A DNA stretch of 46,010 nt from Nitrospirales bacterium (GCA_029261355.1 JAJDBM010000033.1:1-46010); one strand, 5' to 3'; positions 34,466 to 44,028 are shown, counted from the first letter of the stretch. The notes: generated by a model from the letters alone, not told the origin. Numbers and translations are program-made.

Positions 34466-37400
34466 ATGGCAAACTTTTCCAATGATAAAATGAAAAGAAT
34501 TCAATATACAATATTTCTGTTTTTACTTTTCTCACTCTTTTTAACACAAGCGAAACCCACCACTCTTTTGGCCCAAACGACTGAAATCATTATTGACGAT
34601 AGTGATTCAGGCACAAGCAGTACTGGCAATTGGAATAATGCAACGGCTGCCAATAATCACTATGGCAGCATGTCTCAATATGCCACAGTCGGAAATAGCC
34701 TCGATACATTTCGCTTTACACCCAACTTACCCACGACGGCTCAATACGATGTCGCTGTATGGAATTCTTGTTATGATAATCGCGCCACAGACGTGCCCCA
34801 TAAGATAGTCCACGCGTTCGGAGAGATCACCATCGCTGTTGATCAAGATTGTGATACCGGAAGTAGCGGTGAATGGTTTCATTTAGGACGCTTCTCTTTT
34901 CATGCGGGAAATAATGGCTACCTGGAAATCTCTGACGAAGGTTTATCGTATGGTTTTACAACCTACCTGGGTGCCGATGCCGCACGCTTTACCCTTGCAC
35001 CAAACCAAGCGCCGCTGGCAGTTATCGCCACTCCGACTATACACAACCTACATATTTCTTTGGACGGGAGTAATTCCAGTGACCCTGATGGGGATGATCT
35101 GACGTTTAGTTGGAACTTCGGAGATGGACAGACAAGCAGTGAGCAAACCCCTTCTCATACTTTTGCTCAAGCAGGAGAATATACCGTCACCCTCACGGTG
35201 AGTGACGGCCAGTTCACTTCCGAGAATGCTCAAATTTCTGTCACCGTTACGATTCCAATTGAAATTATTATTGATAACATCGATTCAGATATCAGCACCA
35301 TAGGAACGTGGAGCGATGCCACAGGCGCGACGGACCATTTCAACAATATGTCTGTATACGCCACCGTAGGAGGAGACATCGATTCGTTTCGCTTCACACC
35401 AACTATACCCATCACTGATAGCTACGATGTGTATGCCTGGAATTCCTGCTACAACAATCGAGCCATTGATGTTCCGCACAAAATTGTTCATGCCATTGGG
35501 GAAACAATCATTGCTGTCGATCAAGACTGTGACACCGGTAGCAGCGGAGAATGGTTCTTCTTAGGCACCTTTACCTTTAATGCCGGAACCAATGGCTATC
35601 TCGAGATCTCTGATGAAGGCCTCAATTATGGGAGCACAACCTACATCGGCGCTGATGCTGTTCGTTGGACCACTGCGGGAGGCCTCGTGCCAAACACGGC
35701 TCCAATTGCAGTCATCTCCAGTCCTGTTGTCAACGGCTTTGTGGTTAATTTTAATGGGGGGGGATCTAGCGACCCTGAGAACGACGCTCTGACTTTCAGC
35801 TGGAATTTTGGAGATGGCAATACCAGCATTGAACCAAATCCAACCCATACCTACACTCAAGAGGGTAACTACACGGTTAACTTGACGGTGAGCGATGGCA
35901 GTCTCAGTAACCAGGTTCAAATAGCCGTCACCATCTCAACGACCCCTCCCCCACCACCGGCTCCGCCTGCTCCCGGACAGGCTATCGAAGGATTTGCAAG
36001 CGTCACTCAAGCCCTTAATGCAACGGGCACTGGAACTCGATACGATGTCGGAGGAGGAAACAACTTTGCGAGCGAACTTAACGGCGTGCCTTGGCAAAGC
36101 TTACAGCCTGGCGATGTCGTGAACATTTATCACCGCGATACTCCGTATCGACATAAGGTCTTGCTCTCAGAACAAGGCACGGCAGCCAATCCGATCATCA
36201 TTAACGGGGTCACCAATGCTAATGGGGATCGACCAACGATCAGCGCCCAAGATGCGGTGAGTATTAATCCCCAGGAATGGGACAGCGATTACAGAATGAC
36301 CTTGATCATGATCAATAAACGGCATAGTACCGGCACGTACGGAGTCAATGCCGAACATTACCTCATTCAAAATCTTCGTCTGGCCGATGCTCGAACGACC
36401 AATAGTTTCACTCACAATGGGGTAACTGAAAACTACCTTGGCTTTAGTCGTGCGATGTGGTCGGCCGGAGGACAATATATTACCTTGCAAGGCATGGTGA
36501 TCGAAAATAATGGATCCGGTGTGTTTATTCAAGCCAATGATGATCCCGGCTCCCTCTCAAAGACGTGGACCATTCGTGGCAGTAAATTTGAAAACAATGG
36601 ACATGGAAATCGAGACCATCAAGTGTACTTTCAAGCGATATCAGAACCTGGTGAATATAACATCGTGGAAGGCTGCTACTTTGGAGCACCCACACCAGGA
36701 CAAGAAAGCATTGCCCAACTGAAGATGAGAGCAACCGGTGTGGTGGTTCGATACAACTACTTTAACTCAGCGCACCGGACGTTAGACATTGTTGAGGCTC
36801 AGGATGCTATTCCTGACTGGATGTACAGTCACTATTCACAACAGGAAATCCTGAACTACTACAGAACGAGTTATGTCTATGGAAATATTTTTGTCAACGA
36901 CCATCAAGCAAGTTCCGGCCAACCGTCAACCAGACCGCTTCATTTTGGAGCCGACAGCTTTGATGCACCGTTTTTCACCACACCTGGGACAGCCAATGGC
37001 CAACCTGGTCTGCGGGGCTATGAAGCACCCACGTATTTTTTCCACAACACCTTCTACATGCGCGCGGATACAGCAGATATGTGGCGAGGAAGCTTGTTTG
37101 ATACAGAAAATAACAATACGAATGGACCGACTCCAACCCCTGGAGAGGTGAGCGCATGGAATAATATCATTGAGTTTGCCGGTGATACTCGCATTGGCGT
37201 GATGAATCGAAGCGGAACGACCAATTTTGAAGGAGCCAATCTCATTTACTCCTCATCGCTTACGATTTTTACTGAATCAGATCAATACGCCAGCAATGAA
37301 AACTTTGGCGATGATCCTGATATTCATATCGTTTACAACGGATCTGTCCTGCAGCAATCTGCCAGCTTTGTGGATGCAACGAATCCTTCTCTTTCTGCAA

Positions 37401-38992
37401 AGAATTTCAAGCTCCAAACCAATTCTCCAGCCATCGGACAGGCAGCTCCGCTTCCAGCCACACTTGCGGCCTTCCCAGTAGACCTACAACCTGCTGGAGT
37501 GTACGGTGGGGCGGTCCATAGAAATTCGGCACAAGACATGGGTGCGTTTGATAGCGCAATAGTCGGCCCACCACCGACAAACCAAGGACCAATCGCAGTC
37601 ATTGGAACACCTGTCATTAACGATCTAGAGGTGACCTTTACTGGAAGTAATTCAAGTGATCCCGATGAAGATGCGCTCACGTACAATTGGGACTTCGGAG
37701 ATGGGAATACCAGTACACAACAAAACCCCTCACATACTTTCTCCCAAGGAGGAACGTATACCGTGACGTTAACCGTAAATGATGGGGGCTTGAATCATAG
37801 CGTGCAAACCTCTGTAACGGTAACAAACGATATTTCCCTTCCTAGCAACGTGGATCATTTTTCAACGACAAGCTGTGGTCCCATCGAACCATTTAACAGT
37901 AGTGTTGTCACCAATAATGCCTCAGCACTTCCGATTGTTGGAGCGAAATGCGATCGTTATTATGCTGAACTCAATGACAACACCAATGATGTCACCTTGC
38001 ATTACCATCAAAACCAAGGAAGATTAGACGCACACTTATTAAGTTTCCCCTTTGAATTCATTGCACGAAATATTGGAATTGGGACAATCTCCGACACCCA
38101 GAGTGCACCCAGCTCAAATGGAAATCCGTATATTTTTGCAGGGGTACAAGTTCATGTCACTGATCTCAATAGCCGAAACAGTTCCCACGTTGTCATTGGG
38201 CATCGGGGTTCTACCGGCTTTACCATTGAAGGAAAAAATACCGTGAATGGCAGCTCATCGGTTAATGACGATGGTGCGAATGCCCTCCCCTTCGGTCGTG
38301 GAGACATTCGGATCATTGGAAGCGTGAACCGAACTCTGACAGTGTATTGGCAGCAACCAAATCTAAGCCCGGAATCACAGGCAGACACATGGCAATTGTA
38401 CAGCGGCAATGGAAGTCTACCCGGATCTGCGCCTCTTTATGGAAACGATGTGTATGTCGGTCTCATCACGTATGCTTCAGGGCACACCGGTGTTCCCTTT
38501 GTAGGCACAGCTGATTCCATTGAATGGGATAACAATGGAGGTGGCAGTCCTCCTCCTTCCGGCGCTACCGAAATCATCGTGGATAACAATGATCCGGGAA
38601 CAAGTAGTAGTGGGTCCTGGGTTAATGCAAGCGGTGCCAGCAATCATTTTGGAAGCATGTCGTTGTATGCGACTGTTGGAGCGAGTATTGATAGCTACCG
38701 ATTTACGCCGAACTTACCAACAACCGGCGAATACGATGTTCATGCCTGGAACTCCTGCTACAACAATCGAGCAATAGATGTCCCGCACAGAATTATGCAT
38801 GCGACAGGAGAAACAACGGTCGCAGTAGACCAAGATTGTAATACTGGAAGTAGCGGAGAATGGCTGGCATTAGGTCGTTACACTTTTAACGCGGGAAGTA
38901 ATGGTTATTTGGAGATTTCCGATGAAGGTCTGAGTTATGGATCAACAACCTATATTGGCGCCGATGCCATACGCTTTACGTTGGCTGAATAA
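34466..38992 (+). CDS. Giant secreted protein: golvesin-like, PKD and beta-helix domains
   Basis: The 1508 residues start with a signal peptide (about 1-36). A golvesin/xanthan-lyase CBM-like unit (38-178), PKD 1 (180-262), golvesin unit 2 (266-401) and PKD 2 (409-491) follow. A Pro-rich linker leads to a right-handed beta-helix of polysaccharide-lyase-6 type (about 507-1032, with parallel N-rich turns). PKD 3 (1039-1122), a beta domain of unknown type (1126-1358) and golvesin unit 3 (1369-1508) end the chain. The golvesin units share E-I-I-x-D, Y-A-T-V-G, W-N-S-C-Y, V-D-Q-D-C and a final Y-x-G-A-D-A. Binding and cutting of an acidic polysaccharide is plausible; no catalytic residues are confirmed. 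It stands alone, with AGAAGGA upstream. Confidence 0.85.
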   Translation: MANFSNDKMKRIQYTIFLFLLFSLFLTQAKPTTLLAQTTEIIIDDSDSGTSSTGNWNNATAANNHYGSMSQYATVGNSLDTFRFTPNLPTTAQYDVAVWNSCYDNRATDVPHKIVHAFGEITIAVDQDCDTGSSGEWFHLGRFSFHAGNNGYLEISDEGLSYGFTTYLGADAARFTLAPNQAPLAVIATPTIHNLHISLDGSNSSDPDGDDLTFSWNFGDGQTSSEQTPSHTFAQAGEYTVTLTVSDGQFTSENAQISVTVTIPIEIIIDNIDSDISTIGTWSDATGATDHFNNMSVYATVGGDIDSFRFTPTIPITDSYDVYAWNSCYNNRAIDVPHKIVHAIGETIIAVDQDCDTGSSGEWFFLGTFTFNAGTNGYLEISDEGLNYGSTTYIGADAVRWTTAGGLVPNTAPIAVISSPVVNGFVVNFNGGGSSDPENDALTFSWNFGDGNTSIEPNPTHTYTQEGNYTVNLTVSDGSLSNQVQIAVTISTTPPPPPAPPAPGQAIEGFASVTQALNATGTGTRYDVGGGNNFASELNGVPWQSLQPGDVVNIYHRDTPYRHKVLLSEQGTAANPIIINGVTNANGDRPTISAQDAVSINPQEWDSDYRMTLIMINKRHSTGTYGVNAEHYLIQNLRLADARTTNSFTHNGVTENYLGFSRAMWSAGGQYITLQGMVIENNGSGVFIQANDDPGSLSKTWTIRGSKFENNGHGNRDHQVYFQAISEPGEYNIVEGCYFGAPTPGQESIAQLKMRATGVVVRYNYFNSAHRTLDIVEAQDAIPDWMYSHYSQQEILNYYRTSYVYGNIFVNDHQASSGQPSTRPLHFGADSFDAPFFTTPGTANGQPGLRGYEAPTYFFHNTFYMRADTADMWRGSLFDTENNNTNGPTPTPGEVSAWNNIIEFAGDTRIGVMNRSGTTNFEGANLIYSSSLTIFTESDQYASNENFGDDPDIHIVYNGSVLQQSASFVDATNPSLSAKNFKLQTNSPAIGQAAPLPATLAAFPVDLQPAGVYGGAVHRNSAQDMGAFDSAIVGPPPTNQGPIAVIGTPVINDLEVTFTGSNSSDPDEDALTYNWDFGDGNTSTQQNPSHTFSQGGTYTVTLTVNDGGLNHSVQTSVTVTNDISLPSNVDHFSTTSCGPIEPFNSSVVTNNASALPIVGAKCDRYYAELNDNTNDVTLHYHQNQGRLDAHLLSFPFEFIARNIGIGTISDTQSAPSSNGNPYIFAGVQVHVTDLNSRNSSHVVIGHRGSTGFTIEGKNTVNGSSSVNDDGANALPFGRGDIRIIGSVNRTLTVYWQQPNLSPESQADTWQLYSGNGSLPGSAPLYGNDVYVGLITYASGHTGVPFVGTADSIEWDNNGGGSPPPSGATEIIVDNNDPGTSSSGSWVNASGASNHFGSMSLYATVGASIDSYRFTPNLPTTGEYDVHAWNSCYNNRAIDVPHRIMHATGETTVAVDQDCNTGSSGEWLALGRYTFNAGSNGYLEISDEGLSYGSTTYIGADAIRFTLAE

Positions 38993-39433
38993 ACATTTGG
39001 GGGAATTTCGCAAATCAAGGCTCATCGACAGAGGTTGAGACCTCACGAGTTTTCCCTCTGTCACACCACCGTGCATACGAGTCTGTACACGGTGGTGTGA
39101 TTCAGTTACGCCATCGTCCGATGGACCAATCTCGGGAACTTGAACTCATGTCGTAATTGCCATTCAATTCGTCTCCACGAGCGGGACAAAATGATTGTGG
39201 AAGAGTTGATTGGGATTTCAATATCCGCGTGTTTTCCTGGAACGGATTTTCAGGTGGTCGACGGCCTCTTTGACCTGATGCCATGAGACCACCCGAAACT
39301 CCATGTGCTTCAAAAAAACTGGTGTAGGAGGCCATTGGGGTTCTCATGGATGCCTCGCTCCCAAGGTGCATAAATAGGTTGTCAACTCAAGGAATCAAGG
39401 GAGTCAAGTTACCTACGTTATAGGAATTGACGG
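38993..39433. other. Intergenic region with hairpin and decayed reading frames
   Basis: A perfect inverted repeat (39061-39100) lies after the golvesin/PKD gene. On the minus strand at 39108-39320, two neighbouring frames give protein-like stretches (S-W-H-Q-V-K-E-A-V-D-H-L-K-I-R and S-W-R-R-I-E-W-Q-L-R-H-E-F-K-F) that would join after a frameshift. This looks like a decayed gene of unknown type. A weak copy of the repeat-family terminus lies near 39400. Confidence 0.45.
39061..39100. repeat. Perfect 13-bp inverted repeat, possible terminator or group II intron remnant
   Basis: TCACACCACCGTG (39061-39073) and CACGGTGGTGTGA (39088-39100) pair with a 14-base loop. It could terminate the golvesin/PKD gene, but no T run follows. 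On the minus strand the sequence resembles the hairpin that follows intron-encoded reverse transcriptases in some group II introns. I recall this from memory and cannot confirm it. Confidence 0.5.
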
Positions 39434-39625
39434 CTACAAGGTTCGGGGCATCAGGTCAGCCAAGATCTGATTATAACGAACCGGATTGGGAATCGGAGAC
39501 CCTTCGGCCAATAACCCGTCGCCAAGGAGCAATTCCGCGTAATCGGATAACAAGGTGTCCATCGGATCCTTCTCAAAACGTTCTTTGAACTTCGTGACGA
39601 TCGCATGGTCCGGGTTCAGCTCCAT
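39434..39625 (-). pseudogene. Duplicated htpG 3' end
   Basis: The 63 codons match the last 63 codons of the complete htpG gene at 40436 with six substitutions, including the stop. Homology begins at the internal methionine of M-E-L-N-P-D-H and ends at the stop. The fragment encodes only the end of the C-terminal dimerisation domain and has no ribosome site, so it is not a functional chaperone. It lies about 1 kb downstream of the full gene's end, in the same orientation. Confidence 0.9.
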
Positions 39626-39671
39626 ATCGCTTGGTATTGGCCCGGCCTTCGGCCTTGCCCCATAAATCGCG

Positions 39672-40217
39672 TTAAGAGCTTAGAATTCCTGTGGGCTTCC
39701 CATCCAAGCTAATCTGATTCCGCTTTTGCCAATATTCTGAAACCCCTTCTTCGCCACGATTCTCCGCCCACTTGGAAAGTACGTGACGATCTTCTACATA
39801 ATCCATGAAGGGTACGGCATACCCACAGGAAGTCTGGACCAGGTCAATAGACAACAAGAAGTATTGTCGCGTACCAAGTGTAGACGGCAACAAGGTCGAA
39901 CACTCCGCCCAACGAGCATCCCTGGGATGAAAGACTTGCGCCGTACCATAGACACGAAGAATTCGTGGTGGCCCTTCAAATGAACTCCACATCATAGTCA
40001 TCCGATTTAATTCAGAAAGATGTGCCGCGGTTTCGTTTCCACTCCCGGTCAGGTTCATCCAAAGAATCTCTTTGGGACTAAGTACACGAAGTGAATCTTG
40101 CCCCTTCGGTGATAGGTTGATTCTGCCATCACGCGCGGCAGTCGCCACAAAGAAAACATATTGAGCCTGAATAAATTGGCTTAACTCATCACTCAATACA
40201 GAGAATTGCTCAGACAT
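39672..40217 (-). CDS. Pyridoxamine 5'-phosphate oxidase-like FMN-binding protein
   Basis: This 181-residue split-barrel flavoprotein-like protein has F-V-A-T-A-A-R-D-G-R-I-N-L-S-P-K-G near residue 23-39 and L-x-W-M-N-L-T-G-S-G-N-E-T-A-A-H-L near 52-67. M-M-W-S-S-F-E-G-P-P-R-I-L-R-V-Y-G-T-A near 75-93 follows the usual order of the family. Such proteins bind FMN or F420; the reaction here is unknown. The C-terminal W-A-E-N-R-G-E-E-G-V-x-E-Y-W matches a subgroup often annotated only as PPOX family. The gene lies exactly between full htpG and its duplicated tail, so it probably arrived or was trapped in that duplication. Confidence 0.87.
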   Translation of the reverse strand: MSEQFSVLSDELSQFIQAQYVFFVATAARDGRINLSPKGQDSLRVLSPKEILWMNLTGSGNETAAHLSELNRMTMMWSSFEGPPRILRVYGTAQVFHPRDARWAECSTLLPSTLGTRQYFLLSIDLVQTSCGYAVPFMDYVEDRHVLSKWAENRGEEGVSEYWQKRNQISLDGKPTGILSS

Positions 40218-40435
40218 GATAAAATTCCATTCTTTCTAATTTGTACTAAAGTAGTACGATCCTCCGGATCGCTAATGACGCATTAGAGAGTCAGGTTGAT
40301 TTCTTTATACGGTTATCCATCTAGCACCTAGAAGGAGCCAGTCAGCGTCACGACCTATTTTACGCAGCTGAACCTGTCCACCCAACAAGCAGGAATGGAC
40401 AGATCAGGTTTGCTCATCACTCATCAGCTTGGGGC

Positions 40436-42370
40436 CTACAACGTTCGGGTCATCAGATCCGCCAAAACCTGATTATAACGAACCGGATTGGGGATCGGAG
40501 ACCCTTCGGCTAATAACCCGTAGCCAAGAAGCAATTCCGCGTAATCGGATAACAACGAGTCCGTTGGATCCTTCTCGAAACGTTCTTTGAGCTTCGTGAC
40601 GATCGCATGGTCCGGGTTCAACTCCATGATCCGTTTTTGCTTAGGCAAATTACCTTTAGGGAGCAATCGCTCGAGCTGGGGACTGTAATCGTTTTCAGCG
40701 CCCACCAAACACACCGGGGAGGAAGTGAGGCGATTGCTTAAACGAACATCTTTAATGTGATCGTCAAGCTTTTCCTTCAACAGGTCAAACACATCTTTGT
40801 ATTGTTCTTGTAGTGTCTGTAATTTATCCGCTGCTTCCTTCTGCTCGTTCTCGTCACCGAGATCAACCGCTCCTTTTCCGACCGACTTGAGTCGTTTTTC
40901 TTGGAACTCGAACACATATTGCATTAAGAACTCGTCCACGGGGGCTACCAGATACAACACTTCGTACTCTTTGGCTTTGAAGGCTTCGAGGTGAGGTGAG
41001 TTCTCTACCACGCTTCGAGATTCACCAGTGATGTAAAAAATATCTTTTTGATCGGGCTTCATTCGTTGGACATAGGATTCAAGTGTGGTCAAGTTTGTTG
41101 GATCGTGCGATGAGGCAAACAACAACAAGCCTAAAATTCTTTCTTTGTACTCGGTCTCAGCGACGCCTTCTTTCAAAGCGCTGCCAAAAGAATCCCAAAA
41201 TTTGAGATATTGTTCGGCATCGTCACGTTGAATGCCTTCGAGCGTATCGAGAATTTTTTTGGTAATCCATTTACGAATTTGGCTGATGTATCGATCTTCT
41301 TGCAGACGCTGCCTGGAAATATTCAGTGGTAAATCAGCTGAATCCACAATTCCCTTTATGAATCGTAGATACCGTGGTAAGAGTTCCTCACAACGTTCCA
41401 TGATCATCACCCGTCTCACGTAGAGTTGAAGACCATACTCTGAACCATGGTAGTGCAGATCGCTCTGGGGCTGAGAGGGGATAAACAAGAGAGTTTGGTA
41501 TTCAATGCGACCTTCGGCGTGAAAACGCATGGTTTTCATCGGATCGGACCAATCATGGGAGACGTGCTTGTAAAACTCGGCATACTCCTCATCGGTCACG
41601 TCGCTTCGCGTCCAAATCGGTTTCATCGAGTTCAGTGTTTTGTCTTCCACCACAATCGTTTTTTTACCGTCAAGGATAGGCAGGCCCTGTTCGTCTTTTG
41701 CAGCTTCTTCCCGTTCAACCTTGAGCATAATCGGGAACGTGACGAAGTCGGAATAGCGCTTCACGATACGCGTGAGCACCCATTGATCAGTAAAATCTTC
41801 GAGGCCTCCTTCGCTATCGGCGGGCAACAAATCCAAAGTCACCGTGGTGCCGTACGTGTCACGTTGCGTGTCTTCAAGCGTATACTCGCCTTCGCCAGCT
41901 GATTCCCAGCGGGTCGCGGTGTCTTCGCCAGCTCGGCGTGTGATGACCGTGACCTTACTCGCCACCATAAAGGCAGCATAAAAACCCACACCAAATTGTC
42001 CGATCAGTTCGCTCGCAGAGTCGCCGTCCGCATTTTCTTTGAGTTTCTCCATCAATTCACGTGTGCCGGACTTGGCGATGGTGCCGATATGCGACACGAC
42101 CTCGTCGCGGCTCATTCCAATACCGTTATCCTGGATACTCAGCGTACGAGCTTGCGGGTCGGTATCAATTCGAATTTCTAGGGTTTCGCCGTCTTTGGAT
42201 AGTTCCGGCTGCCTGAGGGCTTCGATACGCATTTTATCCAGGGCATCAGAAGCATTGGAAATCAGCTCTCGTAAAAAGATTTCCTTATCGGTGTACAGCG
42301 AATGGACCATTAAGTGTAAGAGTCTTTTGGTATCCGCTTGAAAAGTATGCGTTTGCGCTTCAACTGTCAT
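40436..42370 (-). CDS. htpG: Molecular chaperone HtpG (Hsp90)
   Basis: The complete 644-residue protein has the GHKL ATPase N-domain. It includes E-L-I-S-N-A-S-D-A-L-D-K, then D-N-G-I-G-M, and G-Q-F-G-V-G-F-Y-A-A-F near residues 124-134. A middle domain with R-Q-R-L-Q-E-D and a C-terminal dimerisation domain with S-P-V-C-L-V follow. It is a cytosolic ATP-dependent chaperone active under stress. AAGGAG about 9 bases upstream of the ATG is a strong ribosome site. I see no convincing heat-shock promoter. Its last 63 codons are duplicated at 39434-39625. Confidence 0.97.
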   Translation of the reverse strand: MTVEAQTHTFQADTKRLLHLMVHSLYTDKEIFLRELISNASDALDKMRIEALRQPELSKDGETLEIRIDTDPQARTLSIQDNGIGMSRDEVVSHIGTIAKSGTRELMEKLKENADGDSASELIGQFGVGFYAAFMVASKVTVITRRAGEDTATRWESAGEGEYTLEDTQRDTYGTTVTLDLLPADSEGGLEDFTDQWVLTRIVKRYSDFVTFPIMLKVEREEAAKDEQGLPILDGKKTIVVEDKTLNSMKPIWTRSDVTDEEYAEFYKHVSHDWSDPMKTMRFHAEGRIEYQTLLFIPSQPQSDLHYHGSEYGLQLYVRRVMIMERCEELLPRYLRFIKGIVDSADLPLNISRQRLQEDRYISQIRKWITKKILDTLEGIQRDDAEQYLKFWDSFGSALKEGVAETEYKERILGLLLFASSHDPTNLTTLESYVQRMKPDQKDIFYITGESRSVVENSPHLEAFKAKEYEVLYLVAPVDEFLMQYVFEFQEKRLKSVGKGAVDLGDENEQKEAADKLQTLQEQYKDVFDLLKEKLDDHIKDVRLSNRLTSSPVCLVGAENDYSPQLERLLPKGNLPKQKRIMELNPDHAIVTKLKERFEKDPTDSLLSDYAELLLGYGLLAEGSPIPNPVRYNQVLADLMTRTL

Positions 42371-42786
42371 GTCGTTCGATCTCCTTTTTTAAATCTTAAA
42401 ACTCTGACTACGGCGAAACGATATCAATTTTATCACTAATGACGTGAATGGTGTAAGAGCTTCAAAAGACGCAGGCATTTGGGCCGTCTTGGCCTTATCC
42501 TTTATAAAATTTTACGGCTAGAGATTCGAGGAGTCGAAAGTCAGTCCCCCAAAAGTCCGTCCAGCAAGGCTTCAGCCCTTGGACACGATTGTCCAAAGGA
42601 CATGGACTTACGAACCACATCCTTTGTTGATATCCTGTGCCCTTCTGCAAGTGTGATGACAGGTGTCCAAGTGAAGCAGGGAGCGTACTCCCGTTTATGA
42701 GTACTCACCATTGGAGAGAACGCCGCTGACGGCATTCATCAACAGCCCTCCATACTGAGTCGTAACGATGCAAGAGACAACAGTGT
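42371..42786. other. Intergenic region between htpG and the PIN toxin gene
   Basis: This 416-base stretch holds the upstream region of htpG and the downstream region of the PIN gene. A 64-codon minus-strand frame (42541-42735) has no domain or ribosome site and is not called. No terminator or RNA is clear. Confidence 0.5.
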
Positions 42787-43206
42787 TTAAGAATTTTTCT
42801 GGCGAGAAGGATCGACGATTTTCAGAGATGGTATTCCAAGTCGAAAAAATCCTCGATCACGTGTCAACAGGACATCAGCTTGATGGAGGGCATGCGCACC
42901 TATCAGAAAATCTGCAACCATGCGAGTTCTCTTGCCGCCTTTATCTCTATAGATCTTCCACAGTTGTCCTGCAGTCATGGAGGCATCAGCTTCCAGAGGA
43001 GAATACCCTATTCCAATGCCTTCAAGGGCTTCTTGTGCGATGGATCCTGTCGGGAACAAAGAAATCACTTCGGCCCACACAACCTCACAAGCAATGACCG
43101 ATCCCTGCTGAATACTGGATCGCAAACTTTCTTTCGATCGCCCACCATGGGTAGGATCTGCTCCAAAAATATCGATCAGGATATTCGTATCAATGGCGGT
43201 AATCAC
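42787..43206 (-). CDS. PIN-domain toxin of an AbrB/PIN module
   Basis: This 139-residue PIN domain has D6 (A-I-D-T-N-I-L), E46 (V-V-W-A-E-V), D99 (V-A-D-F-L-I-G-A-H) and D117 (L-T-R-D-R-G-F), the expected metal-binding acids. F-L-I-G-A-H-A is typical of VapC relatives paired with AbrB-like antitoxins. The gene overlaps the antitoxin gene by 4 bases, implying translational coupling. It is probably a ribonuclease toxin. The reading frame is intact. Confidence 0.9.
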   Translation of the reverse strand: MITAIDTNILIDIFGADPTHGGRSKESLRSSIQQGSVIACEVVWAEVISLFPTGSIAQEALEGIGIGYSPLEADASMTAGQLWKIYRDKGGKRTRMVADFLIGAHALHQADVLLTRDRGFFRLGIPSLKIVDPSRQKNS

Positions 43207-43433
43207 TGTGGATCCGGTTCACCGCGAAGAACTTTCATGATCTGATGAGTTGTTCGTTTCGTTTTCAAAATTCCAAAAACCGCATCGACGGGGTCAGCCG
43301 AGGCGGATTTTGTCGCAACGAGCTTCCCTTTTTCTTCTTGAAACTCAAGGACTTGGCCAGCATGTAAGCCAAGACGTTCACGAAGTGGCTTAGGAATGGT
43401 AATTTGTCCTTTCTCGGAAAGAATAGATTTCAT
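43203..43433 (-). CDS. AbrB/MazE-type (SpoVT-AbrB) antitoxin
   Basis: The 76 residues start with a swapped-hairpin AbrB domain (S-E-K-G-Q-I-T-I-P-K-P-L-R-E-R-L-G-L-H-A-G at residues 6-26). The charged C-terminal tail would neutralise the PIN partner. It precedes and overlaps the toxin gene by 4 bases. A near-consensus promoter ends only seven bases before the ATG, so the mRNA is probably leaderless and the antitoxin could repress it by binding over the promoter. Confidence 0.9.
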   Translation of the reverse strand: MKSILSEKGQITIPKPLRERLGLHAGQVLEFQEEKGKLVATKSASADPVDAVFGILKTKRTTHQIMKVLRGEPDPQ

Positions 43434-43439
43434 ACCTAT

Positions 43440-43468
43440 ATTGTATGAATTACTACTTTAAGTGTCAA
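43440..43468 (-). promoter_or_regulatory. Sigma70-type promoter of the AbrB/PIN operon (leaderless)
   Basis: On the minus strand TTGACA (43463-43468) and TACAAT (43440-43445) are separated by exactly 17 bases, an almost perfect -35/-10 pair. The start codon at 43433 lies seven bases after the -10 box, where transcription should begin. No ribosome site fits between. Confidence 0.72.
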
Positions 43469-43662
43469 ACATTCATGGCATGGTAGTTTTTGCAATCATT
43501 CAACAGGCCAATCGATGTCATCTCAACACACTGATACAAAAAGTTTTTAGTATTCATGCTTAAGCTTCAATTAAAAAGTCCCCTGACACCTAATTCAAAG
43601 AGTAAGCAAAAAGGAGGGTACATTTATAACTGCCGCCTTCAGTAAACTTAAAGACACACGGG

Positions 43663-44028
43663 ATGGTTGGTGGCTTTATAAACGGAGTTACGTCTCCTTT
43701 GATGTTCACGAGCGGAGATTCCATGAAGGGGTTATTCAATAAGTCGGGTGATTGGTGGATGGGGTTTGGCACTGGTTTGTTTTGCGCGTTTGTTGGGCTT
43801 ATCAGTGGAAAATTGTGGCGTGGAGAGGCCACAATCTTGGAGTTAATTACTGGTGTGAGTTGGGGGCTAATCATCGCCGTTGGTTTCTTTGTTGGTCTCT
43901 TTCTAATCAATAAACCACGTTTGAATCGTGAAGCAGAAGAGCGCCGAAAGATATCCAAGAAATACGAGCGGTGGGCACGTGGCGACTATACGGTTGAAGA
44001 ACTACAAAACATGAAGACTGAGAAGTAA
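43663..44028 (+). CDS. Hypothetical small membrane protein
   Basis: This 121-residue protein has two predicted membrane helices (about 33-52, W-M-G-F-G-T-G-L-F-C-A-F-V-G-L-I-S-G, and 62-82, I-T-G-V-S-W-G-L-I-I-A-V-G-F-F-V-G-L). A charged C-terminal tail with K-K-Y-E-R-W-A-R-G-D-Y-T-V-E-E-L follows. The hydrophobic pattern and tail look like a real protein. I do not recognise a family. The ATG at 43663 has only a weak GGG ribosome site; ATG codons at 43702 and 43723 are alternatives. It is divergent from the AbrB/PIN operon. Confidence 0.6.
   Translation: MVGGFINGVTSPLMFTSGDSMKGLFNKSGDWWMGFGTGLFCAFVGLISGKLWRGEATILELITGVSWGLIIAVGFFVGLFLINKPRLNREAEERRKISKKYERWARGDYTVEELQNMKTEK

Noticed and set aside
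40374-40402. CTGTCCA/TGGACAG pair after htpG as a terminator
   Set aside because: Only 7 bp, 15-base loop and no T run; too weak to call.
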